This document shows, piece after piece, positions 1 to 5,001 of a stretch of 5,788 nucleotides of DNA. Position 1 is the stretch's first letter; the number at the start of each line of letters is the position of its first letter. Below the pieces are notes generated by a model. The model ran no database searches. It had not been told where the DNA came from and saw only the letters and a program-made list of their open reading frames with translations. This stretch comes from Ktedonobacter sp. Lineage in GTDB: Bacteria > Chloroflexota > Ktedonobacteria > Ktedonobacterales > Ktedonobacteraceae. The stretch spans positions 1-5,788 of the forward strand of contig DMFQ01000098.1 of the NCBI GenBank assembly GCA_003450555.1, in the 5' to 3' direction. The translations under genes and the position numbers were made by a program.

Positions 1-609
1 CACTATACCAACAAAATTGGCCGTTTCGACCCTGTTAAGCATAGCTTTAGCGAGATCTCAACTCCATCCGCCAATAGCGAACCGTATGGCATTACCATTG
101 ATCACTCCGGCAATGTCTGGTTCACAGAAAACAATTCATCGGTTGCCTTGATCGCCGAGTATACTGTTCAAAATCAATTGCTGGAGTATAAAATCCGCAA
201 TAGCTTTGATGGTGGATTGACACCCCATTTGATTACTGTAGATCCGAATGGAAATATCTGGTGGACGGAAGGCTTTGTGGGGGAGATCGGCGAATTGAAG
301 ATTGCACAGGCGCTGCCTGGAACAAATAACGGGGTGACTGAATATTCCTATCCTAAGGTAGTCGGTTGTAATAGCAATACTTCCCACACTTCCGGCATTG
401 CTGTTGATAGTAATGGGTTGGTCTGGTTCGACGATTCGTTACAATGTACTTTTGGTTCTTTTCCCGATAGTGGGAAAGGCAGCTTTACAACGAATAGCAC
501 TCCTACATCATACAGCCATCCACACGATGGTTTGATAGTTGATAGTCATAATCGTATCTGGTTTGATGAGGAATTTGCCAATAAGCTGGCGCGTGTCACC
601 AACACATAA
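1..609 (+). CDS. Vgb-like (streptogramin lyase family) beta-propeller protein, 3' part
   Basis: The reading frame is open from the first base, so the start lies outside the window; 202 residues and a TAA stop are present. The sequence shows a repeating blade pattern ending in a tryptophan motif: D34..NVWFTE (38-43), D81..NIWWTE (85-90), D136..LVWFDD (140-145) and RIWFDE (185-190), spaced about 46-55 residues apart. Each is preceded by a P/H-rich turn such as EPYGI or TPHLI. This is the signature of the virginiamycin B lyase (Vgb) beta-propeller family; the characterised members linearise streptogramin B antibiotics. Many environmental members of the fold have no shown lyase activity, and here the last two blades have WFDD/WFDE instead of WFTE. 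The family call is therefore good, but an antibiotic-resistance role is not supported. The high Asn/Ser/Thr content suggests an exported protein, but the N-terminus is not visible. An internal TTG at 148 is not a credible start, because the homology continues upstream of it. Confidence 0.8.
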   Translation, partial: HYTNKIGRFDPVKHSFSEISTPSANSEPYGITIDHSGNVWFTENNSSVALIAEYTVQNQLLEYKIRNSFDGGLTPHLITVDPNGNIWWTEGFVGEIGELKIAQALPGTNNGVTEYSYPKVVGCNSNTSHTSGIAVDSNGLVWFDDSLQCTFGSFPDSGKGSFTTNSTPTSYSHPHDGLIVDSHNRIWFDEEFANKLARVTNT

Positions 610-651
610 TGCTATGGCAGGACAGCAACAATAAAGGTATATCCTTATACT

Positions 652-684
652 ATGGGCCTCCGAAAGGAGACCCATTTTTTCTTT
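652..684 (+). terminator. Rho-independent terminator of the Vgb-like gene
   Basis: A 10-bp stem ATGGGCCTCC (652-661) / GGAGACCCAT (666-675) has one internal C-A mismatch. It is closed by a GAAA tetraloop of the stable GNRA class and followed at once by a T-run (675-680) and CTTT. It lies 42 nt after the Vgb-like stop codon and upstream of the next promoter, so it separates the two genes transcriptionally. Confidence 0.88.
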
Positions 685-688
685 GATA

Positions 689-717
689 TCGACTTCTGAC
701 CGGCATAGTGGTACAAT
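689..717 (+). promoter_or_regulatory. Sigma70-type promoter for the HEAT-repeat gene
   Basis: A -35-like TCGACT (689-694, 4/6 match to TTGACA) and a -10 TACAAT (712-717, 5/6 match) are separated by 17 bp, just after the terminator. Transcription would begin near 724, giving a leader of about 60 nt. The same TACAATG element occurs in two other promoters in this window, which supports the call. Confidence 0.6.
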
Positions 718-771
718 GCGTTTCGTTAGCCACGCTTAAAGAGAGACAGCTTACACTACTATTTTGTATTT

Positions 772-777
772 AAGGAG
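772..777 (+). promoter_or_regulatory. Ribosome binding site fixing the HEAT gene start
   Basis: AAGGAG lies 7 nt before the ATG at 785. The upstream in-frame TTG at 764 precedes this site and would read through it, so the ATG at 785 is the start. Confidence 0.85.
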
Positions 778-784
778 AAATTGT

Positions 785-2449
785 ATGCCACGAGGACGCA
801 AAAGACCACCGCAAGATAGCGTCGATAGCATACTACTTGCCATTAGTCGCCGCGACAACATTGACCCCGATACGTTATCGCATTATTTTGACCGGCTGGA
901 CGAAGAATGGACTGATGGTGCACGCGACAAAGTGCTCCATTTACTGCGCACTCATGATGCAGCGGCTCACGCGGCCGCAGTCCTGATTTTATCTGAATTG
1001 GCGACCGACTTTGATCTGGAAGAGTTGGAAGACCTGGTCGCCGACCCTACAGTAAGCGATATGGCGAAACTCACCCTTGCTCCCGTCTTAAAAGAGATGG
1101 ATTCGGATATGGCTGATGACGGTCTCATTGAATACCTCAATGATCCTGAGGCTGCTATGCAACAGATGCAGATGCGCCTGCTTGAAGTCATTGGGCAGAG
1201 CGAAATGGGTGTGGAATCTATCCTGGAAGATATCCTCTCGATGCCGCTTGAGAGGCGGCTTAGCTTTATCAACTGGTTGGGCAATAGCCACGACCCGCGC
1301 GCAGCCAGCCTGCTCATTCCTTTACTGGAAAATCAGACTAGTAAAATAGTCCTGGCAGTCATTGATGCGCTGGAGCAACTTGGCGAGATAGCTTCACATC
1401 AAACGATCCCTGCTTTGAATTACCTGATTGCCCATTCATCAAATCGTCAGGTGAAGCAATACGCGCGTACTGCGCTTGGTAAATTGACTATGCAATCGGC
1501 ACCCGGTACTGAGGATGCCGCCCTGGCAGCAGCACGCCAGCAACAGTTACAATTCCATGAAGCACGGGTGAGCCATCTAGACGGTGTAGGTTCACAGATG
1601 ATTATGCTCTCGTGGCGGCGGAGCGATGGTTTGCTGAAAGGTGTCAACGTTCTCTATCAAGATCAATGGGGTATCAAAGATTGCTATGGCACTGACGAAA
1701 TGGATCCGGATCATTGGCTTGAGCTAGTGAGTAGTATGGACGATCAAGGATTTGGCAGTTTTCGCGTTCCCCTGGAGTTTGGCCGTGCCTTGATTGCCGA
1801 GGCACATGCCATCAGTAAGCGTACCCGTCGCAAAATTCCTATCGCTTATGCCATCTGGCGTCCCTTTATCGAAGGAGAAGAAACATCAGGGAAGGATGCT
1901 CCTGCCGTCTCGACGAGGCTGGAACCCTGGGAACTCAGCCCTGAGGTCGTCCAGCTTGCACAACGTGGGGATCAGATCTACCAAATGCCAGAATTCGTTT
2001 CATGGATGTATGATCCTGTTGATAGCGTCCAGCCTTATATTGATCGATACTGGTCGAGCCGAGATTTATTGGACTTGTCTCCCTTTGGTGCGCGGAGCCG
2101 GAAGCGAAAAAGTTCACACAAAAAACAGAAAGCAGAGTTGGACATGGAAACACTCGTGAGTGAAGCGATCGGCGAGTTAGTAGATACTAAATGGCGTGCC
2201 CTGTATGAGGTTCGCCTGTTGCGTCAGGGTGCGCTCTTTCAATTTGTCGATAGAGTAGAAGATATGAAGCTTGTGCGGGCAGCCGCAGCCGCTCTCCATC
2301 CAGATTCGAGTATACCGGCGCAAGAGCAGCCATTTGTGCGGACAATGATGCGTCTCTCCATCGAACAAGGGCCGTTTCGCGCCATTGCCGAGGCTCTTGA
2401 GGCAGCCAGGCTTGAAACTATGCCGATAGACCTTTTTCCAGAGAAATAA
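785..2449 (+). CDS. HEAT-repeat domain protein with an unassigned C-terminal region (554 aa)
   Basis: Soluble protein with no signal peptide or membrane segment. After a short basic N-terminus (PRGRKRPP), residues about 40-240 are helical pairs of HEAT/Armadillo type. The clearest repeats are around 157-200 (RLSFINWLGN, then DPRAASLLIPLLE, then VLAVIDALEQLGE) and 205-236 (TIPALNYLI, then RQVKQYARTALGKL). HEAT arrays are usually protein-binding scaffolds. Residues about 260-365 form a different, probably mixed alpha/beta region with W/Y/D-rich segments (MIMLSWRRSDG, YQDQWGIKDCYG, MDPDHWLELV) and an IPIAYAIWRPF stretch; I do not recognise a named domain there. A strongly basic, probably unstructured linker follows at about 437-449 (RSRKRKSSHKK), then a helical C-terminus. 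The start is set by AAGGAG 7 nt upstream of the ATG. The gene has its own promoter and is flanked by a terminator on the left. No U-rich terminator is seen after its stop; the 3' neighbour is a truncated gene on the other strand. Function unknown. Confidence 0.85.
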   Translation: MPRGRKRPPQDSVDSILLAISRRDNIDPDTLSHYFDRLDEEWTDGARDKVLHLLRTHDAAAHAAAVLILSELATDFDLEELEDLVADPTVSDMAKLTLAPVLKEMDSDMADDGLIEYLNDPEAAMQQMQMRLLEVIGQSEMGVESILEDILSMPLERRLSFINWLGNSHDPRAASLLIPLLENQTSKIVLAVIDALEQLGEIASHQTIPALNYLIAHSSNRQVKQYARTALGKLTMQSAPGTEDAALAAARQQQLQFHEARVSHLDGVGSQMIMLSWRRSDGLLKGVNVLYQDQWGIKDCYGTDEMDPDHWLELVSSMDDQGFGSFRVPLEFGRALIAEAHAISKRTRRKIPIAYAIWRPFIEGEETSGKDAPAVSTRLEPWELSPEVVQLAQRGDQIYQMPEFVSWMYDPVDSVQPYIDRYWSSRDLLDLSPFGARSRKRKSSHKKQKAELDMETLVSEAIGELVDTKWRALYEVRLLRQGALFQFVDRVEDMKLVRAAAAALHPDSSIPAQEQPFVRTMMRLSIEQGPFRAIAEALEAARLETMPIDLFPEK

Positions 2450-2907
2450 TTAAGGGCTAGCTTGCTAGATTCATCATGTCTTTCTGGTTGGCTCACGCCA
2501 GAGAAAATATCGGCGATGGACATGCTTGTGATCTGGCGGGTGAGCTTCAACACCCTCAGTTTATCGGAGAGCGGTATCAATGGATTGAGTAAACTCGTCA
2601 TCACGTGGCCTGGTTCGCGTAACGGGTCGGCAATTTCGTAGCGTTTGCCATTTTTGACCAGAATTGCCCCTGGATCAAAAAAGCGCGGCTTGAGATCGTT
2701 TAACCTGAGGTGATGCTTCACAGCAGGATAGGCGCTAAACAAGACCTGGAACCCACGATCAAGGCGATACCCCTCCTCAGTACCATCGGTGCGTACTCGC
2801 CCCCCTATACCATCCGATCCTTCTAACATAAGCACTTGCTGTCCGGCCTCTATAAGCTCTTTGGCGCAAGTCAATCCTGCTAGCCCCGCCCCGACGATGA
2901 TAATCAT
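2239..2907 (-). pseudogene. Truncated FAD-dependent oxidoreductase (amine oxidase/phytoene desaturase-like), N-terminal remnant
   Basis: The N-terminus is a textbook FAD-binding Rossmann fold: MIIIVGAGLAGL with GxGxxG at residues 6-11, an acidic strand end (MLEGSDG, E29), and the GGRVRT motif at 35-40 typical of the flavin amine oxidase/phytoene desaturase superfamily. LDRGFQVLF (49-57) and the DPLREP..SLLNPL..LSDKLRVLKL stretch (94-122) fit the same family. Full-length members are normally over 400 residues. Here recognisable sequence stops at about residue 145-153 (near 2450-2480). The frame then continues for about 69 residues antisense to the 3' end of the HEAT gene before a stop, and those residues (Ser/Ala/Arg-rich) look non-homologous. 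The substrate-binding domain and C-terminal FAD motif are absent, so activity is unlikely. The start at 2907 follows AAGGAG by 6 nt; a TTG at 2913 abuts that site and is rejected. It is the second gene of a unit with the DUF1015 gene. A chimeric assembly is an alternative explanation. Confidence 0.8.
2457..2468. repeat. Short palindrome CTAGC-TT-GCTAG at the truncation junction
   Basis: A perfect 5-bp inverted repeat with a 2-nt centre lies just after the HEAT stop codon, within the interval where oxidoreductase homology ends. It is too short and has no T-run, so it is not a terminator. It may simply mark the point where two segments were joined. Confidence 0.4.
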
Positions 2908-2913
2908 GCACAA

Positions 2914-2919
2914 CTCCTT
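2914..2919 (-). promoter_or_regulatory. Ribosome binding site of the oxidoreductase remnant, overlapping the DUF1015 stop codon
   Basis: On the minus strand the sequence reads TAAGGAG, then 6 nt, then ATG. The TAA is the DUF1015 stop (2918-2920) and shares bases with the AAGGAG. This arrangement implies co-transcription and probable translational coupling of the two genes. Confidence 0.85.
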
Positions 2920-4222
2920 ACCAGAGGGGATTCATGACCAGCCCGCTGATCAGCTTTGGGTAAAAATAAGTGGACTTCTGAGGCATGCGATCATCTGCCT
3001 GCGCTACCTCGCAAATCTGCCTTACCTTCGTTGCATTCAGCAAGAGAGCCACTTGAGCCTCCCCCTTTTGTACGGCCTCTCGCGCCTGCTCCGCGTCGCG
3101 TGTATACTTGATATATGTTCCTGATGTTACTTCTTCCGCTTTTATGCCGAGCAATGTCTCTAATAGAAGGGTATGTGCCACGGCTACATCCAGCTCATTC
3201 CATGCCGCCGAATGTCCGCTCTCGCGCATACGTCTCTTTCCCTGCTCATTGGGAGACAGCAGCCAGTTATGTTCGCGGTTGCACACTACAAGTGACGGTT
3301 GCTCCGCGCCGACCCGGGCTAACTCCGCCAGCATCGCATCGCTTGTCGCGGTTGGATCTAACTGTCGTACAATGAAATATTGCTCCATTTGCTGGCTGCT
3401 GAGCGAACTCAGCGCTGCAGCACTCAGCCTCGAAAGCAAACGATGTGTCGGCAATACCAGTAGACCGGGATCGTCTACATCTATCAATGACATCAGAACA
3501 TAGTTTACCGCGTCATTATCGTCAATATGCCGCTGTTGTCGTATCTCTTCACGATAGTTCAAAGCCGTTTCGTAGCGGTGATGCCCGTCTGCGATATACA
3601 ACTGACGCTCAGTAAAGAAGTCCTGGATAAGAGCAGTCTGTTGGGGATCAGTAATTGGTTGCAAACGATGTTCCTCGTTCATCTCATCACGCATCTGCAC
3701 CTCGGCATTGGCAGCATAAGCACTCAGCAAGCGCCGCATCCTTCCCTGTGGGTCTTCATACATACTCATCAGCGGACTAAAATTGGCAGCGCAGGCTTGT
3801 AACAGGTGCAGGCGGTCATCTTTCGGTTTCGTCATCGTGTATTCGTGGGGAAGCACCACTTTTGCGCTCCATGGTTCCAGTCGAACCCGTGCTAGCAGAC
3901 TGGTACGAGTGTAGTTCTGACCATTGTATGAAAATAGTTGTTGGTAGAGATAATAGCAAGGAGAGGCTGCTTGTTGCAGGACTCCCTTTAAGCGCCACTC
4001 GGCAAAGGTAGTAGCAGCGCGGGTGTAGCGGTTATTCAGCGTGGTATCTGTTGCTTGCTCCTGTCCAAATTCCAGCCGAATGAAATTATAGGAATTGCGG
4101 GTATAGTAGCGCGCCTGCGCTTCCTGAGAAATCACGTCATAAGGTGGTGTCACAACTTCTGCCAGGTCGCCAACAGTTTCACTTCTATACCGTATTCCAC
4201 GTAGAGGTTGAACATCTGCCAT
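2918..4222 (-). CDS. DUF1015 family protein (434 aa)
   Basis: Recognised as a DUF1015 protein (Pfam PF06245) by several features. The N-terminus is MADVQPLRGIRY followed by VGDLAEVVTPPYDVIS (residues 17-32). The central segment is LPHEYTMTKPKDDRLHLL (124-141). The hallmark histidine motif is YIADGHHRYETAL (209-221), and the C-terminus MPQKSTYFYPKLISGLVMNPL (413-433) is typical. Length matches the family (a little over 400 residues), so it appears intact. The biochemical function is not established; the invariant DGHHRYETA motif suggests a catalytic or metal/nucleotide site, but that is inference. It is cytoplasmic, with no signal or membrane segments. The start is placed at ATG 4222 because the family begins MAD.(I/V).P. 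The upstream in-frame ATG at 4315 lies inside the -10 box of the gene's own promoter and cannot be translated from it. The ribosome binding site is weak (AGAAAG, close to the ATG). It is the first gene of a leftward unit with the oxidoreductase remnant. Confidence 0.92.
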   Translation of the reverse strand: MADVQPLRGIRYRSETVGDLAEVVTPPYDVISQEAQARYYTRNSYNFIRLEFGQEQATDTTLNNRYTRAATTFAEWRLKGVLQQAASPCYYLYQQLFSYNGQNYTRTSLLARVRLEPWSAKVVLPHEYTMTKPKDDRLHLLQACAANFSPLMSMYEDPQGRMRRLLSAYAANAEVQMRDEMNEEHRLQPITDPQQTALIQDFFTERQLYIADGHHRYETALNYREEIRQQRHIDDNDAVNYVLMSLIDVDDPGLLVLPTHRLLSRLSAAALSSLSSQQMEQYFIVRQLDPTATSDAMLAELARVGAEQPSLVVCNREHNWLLSPNEQGKRRMRESGHSAAWNELDVAVAHTLLLETLLGIKAEEVTSGTYIKYTRDAEQAREAVQKGEAQVALLLNATKVRQICEVAQADDRMPQKSTYFYPKLISGLVMNPLW

Positions 4223-4313
4223 GCTTTCTATTTCACTTTCTATACTTAAATGCTTGTGGTGAGTTGGAATCCTCGTCTCAGATGAATCCGTTTGGGGAAT
4301 GACTCCGTGGCAC

Positions 4314-4341
4314 ATTGTACCATGTTCGAAGGGAGAGTCAA
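4314..4341 (-). promoter_or_regulatory. Promoter of the DUF1015 unit
   Basis: On the minus strand, -35 TTGACT (4341-4336, 5/6) and -10 TACAAT (4319-4314, 5/6) are separated by 16 bp. Transcription would start near 4307, leaving a leader of about 85 nt before the ATG at 4222. The -35 box lies inside the left arm of an 18-bp inverted repeat, so a protein bound there, or an extruded hairpin, would affect this promoter. Confidence 0.75.
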
Positions 4342-4350
4342 AGCGAACAT
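4322..4350. promoter_or_regulatory. Inverted repeat ATGTTCG-N15-CGAACAT over the DUF1015 -35 box (candidate operator)
   Basis: ATGTTCG (4322-4328) and CGAACAT (4344-4350) are perfect 7-bp inverted copies whose centres are 22 bp apart, about two helical turns. They flank the -35 box at 4336-4341. The half-site CGAACAT is identical to the arm of the canonical Bacillus LexA box (CGAAC-N4-GTTCG), but the arms here are too far apart to form one canonical box. Operator function is inferred. Confidence 0.4.
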
Positions 4351-4373
4351 CTCAGCGCTTTGGCTCTCCCTTC
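4328..4373. repeat. 18-bp inverted repeat with a 10-nt loop in the divergent promoter region
   Basis: The left arm GAAGGGAGAGTCAAAGCG (4328-4345) and right arm CGCTTTGGCTCTCCCTTC (4356-4373) are complementary at 17 of 18 positions, the exception being one T/G pair. The loop is AACATCTCAG. There is no T-run on either strand after the stem, so it is not a typical terminator. It overlaps the -35 of the DUF1015 promoter and lies upstream of both the leftward and rightward start sites, so neither predicted transcript includes it. A DNA-level role (operator or cruciform) is more likely than an RNA role. Confidence 0.75.
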
Positions 4374-4384
4374 ACCGATATTTA

Positions 4385-4400
4385 TAGAATATACGTTCTA
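4385..4400 (+). promoter_or_regulatory. LexA-like box 1, upstream of the -35
   Basis: TAGAATATACGTTCTA has palindromic arms TAGAA/TTCTA and contains GAAT-ATAC-GTTC, one mismatch from the Gram-positive SOS operator GAAC-N4-GTTC. It shares 12 of 16 positions with box 2 and, like box 2, is followed by A residues. It ends 8 bp before the -35 TTGACT. Assignment to LexA is inference; the repeated palindrome is directly visible. Confidence 0.5.
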
Positions 4401-4408
4401 AAAACCCC

Positions 4409-4437
4409 TTGACTTTCCCCTGATCTCATGGTAATAT
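4409..4437 (+). promoter_or_regulatory. Rightward promoter P1 bracketed by palindromic boxes
   Basis: -35 TTGACT (4409-4414, 5/6) and -10-like TAATAT (4432-4437, 4/6) have a 17-bp spacer. Transcription would start near 4444-4446, directly at the edge of box 2. The transcript would first contain the pyrimidine-rich stretch and then could continue into the 95-residue membrane protein gene about 205 nt downstream. Confidence 0.6.
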
Positions 4438-4446
4438 ACATCGTGT

Positions 4447-4462
4447 TAGTACAAATGTTCTA
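4447..4462 (+). promoter_or_regulatory. LexA-like box 2, at the P1 start site
   Basis: TAGTACAAATGTTCTA contains GTAC-AAAT-GTTC, one mismatch from GAAC-N4-GTTC, and is palindromic at TAG.ACA..TGT.CTA. It is 62 bp downstream of box 1 (about six helical turns), so the same face of the helix is presented. A repressor here would block P1 initiation. Confidence 0.5.
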
Positions 4463-4579
4463 AAACTAAATAAGCTCTCCCTTATCCCCTCTACTTCCTC
4501 CTATCTTTCCTCTTTTAGGCGGTCGGGTGTTTCCTCTCTCTCCCTCTCCCGACCGCTGGGCGGGTAGGTAGAATTCGAC
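4463..4579 (+). other. Pyrimidine-rich transcribed stretch; candidate leader or small RNA
   Basis: Between promoter P1 and promoter P2 no reading frame of note is seen. From about 4475 to 4550 the plus strand is overwhelmingly C and T, broken mainly by the GGCGGTCGGG arm of a hairpin. It contains several C-rich runs able to pair with Shine-Dalgarno sequences: CTCTCCC, CTTCCTCCT and the CTCTCTCCCTCTCCC run; a further CACCTCCT lies at 4589-4596, inside P2. If transcribed from P1, this would be an unstructured C/U-rich RNA with one GC-rich hairpin. Whether it is a 5' leader of the membrane protein gene or a separate small RNA cannot be decided here. No known RNA family (tmRNA, 6S, SRP, RNase P) was recognised. 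Confidence 0.4.
4519..4556 (+). repeat. GC-rich hairpin, 9-bp perfect stem with a pyrimidine loop
   Basis: GCGGTCGGG (4519-4527) and CCCGACCGC (4548-4556) are perfectly complementary around a 20-nt loop that is almost entirely C/U. There is no T-run downstream (TGGGCGGG follows), so it does not look like an intrinsic terminator. The large C-rich loop would leave anti-Shine-Dalgarno-like bases exposed in the RNA. Confidence 0.7.
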
Positions 4580-4608
4580 TTGACGCCTCACCTCCTAGTC
4601 GCTACAAT
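4580..4608 (+). promoter_or_regulatory. Promoter P2 for the small membrane protein
   Basis: -35 TTGACG (4580-4585, 5/6) and -10 TACAAT (4603-4608, 5/6) are separated by exactly 17 bp, the best-spaced promoter in the window. The start near 4615 leaves a leader of about 38 nt before the ATG at 4653. The gene can therefore be expressed without P1, making P1 either a second inducible promoter or the promoter of a separate RNA. Confidence 0.78.
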
Positions 4609-4652
4609 GAAAAAACCAACAAGTCTTTTTTCTATGAGAAGGGCGTTTTAGT

Positions 4653-4940
4653 ATGGATCCAACAGTACTGAGATACGTCGTATTTATCGTTGCAGCTCTT
4701 ATTCTGATATGGGCTGTCTTTGAAATGAGAACGAGACTCATTCGTCGCAAAAAGCTGGATGTTACATCCCTTAATAGATGGGAAAAGTTAGATTCTACTA
4801 CCCCTGCTCACCGTATAGAAGAAGGATCAGTGTCGTTTATAGGTGAAGAAGACAAGCAAGAAGAGCAGGTGGAAGAGGCAGATATTCATGCACGTGCGCA
4901 ACAGAATGGACACTTTATACCCACCCAAAAAAAGCTTTAA
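4653..4940 (+). CDS. Small single-pass membrane protein with acidic cytoplasmic tail (95 aa)
   Basis: I do not recognise a family. The N-terminus MDPTVLRY is followed by one hydrophobic segment at about 8-24 (YVVFIVAALILIWAVFE). A strongly basic patch RTRLIRRKK (27-35) follows, which by the positive-inside rule places the C-terminus in the cytoplasm. The remaining 60 residues are polar and acidic (GEEDKQEEQVEEAD, about 64-77), probably disordered. There is no cleavage site, so it should stay membrane-anchored. The start is supported by AGAAGGG (4637-4643), 9 nt before the ATG and somewhat weak, and by promoter P2 with good spacing. A second, possibly damage-responsive promoter P1 lies further upstream. 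Small membrane proteins under SOS-type control include cell-division inhibitors in other bacteria, but no sequence feature here shows such a role. The YbjN gene converges on it, with 61 nt between the stop codons and no clear terminator. Confidence 0.78.
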   Translation: MDPTVLRYVVFIVAALILIWAVFEMRTRLIRRKKLDVTSLNRWEKLDSTTPAHRIEEGSVSFIGEEDKQEEQVEEADIHARAQQNGHFIPTQKKL

Positions 4941-5001
4941 TTGATGGTACCGGCTGGAACAGCAGTATAAGTGGTAGAGGAAAATCGTTTGTTTGAACGA
5001 A

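Noticed and set aside
764..784. TTG start for the HEAT gene at 764
   Set aside because: The AAGGAG ribosome binding site lies inside this extension and is spaced correctly for the ATG at 785.
967..2368. Several 60-120 codon frames inside the HEAT gene on both strands
   Set aside because: They are shadows of the HEAT coding frame, with low-complexity Ser/Arg/Ala-rich translations and no upstream signals.
3108..3802. Plus-strand reading frames of 86-131 codons opposite the DUF1015 gene
   Set aside because: They lie wholly within a convincing DUF1015 coding region on the other strand and have no recognisable protein features or ribosome binding sites.
4223..4315. Upstream in-frame extension of the DUF1015 gene (MCHGV... 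from ATG 4315)
   Set aside because: That ATG is within the -10 TACAAT of the gene's own promoter, there is no ribosome binding site before it, and the 31 extra residues do not resemble the family N-terminus, which starts at ATG 4222.
4328..4373. The 18-bp inverted repeat as a rho-independent terminator
   Set aside because: No T-run follows the stem on either strand, and no gene ends next to it; the neighbouring genes diverge from this region.
4609..4632. GAAAAAA/TTTTTTC inverted repeat in the leader of the small membrane protein
   Set aside because: It is an almost pure A-T stem with a 10-nt loop, too weak to claim as a regulatory structure.
4924..4952. Terminator at the convergent 3' ends (A7/T7 run at 4924-4936)
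   Set aside because: There is a homopolymer run, but no adjacent stable stem was found on either strand.
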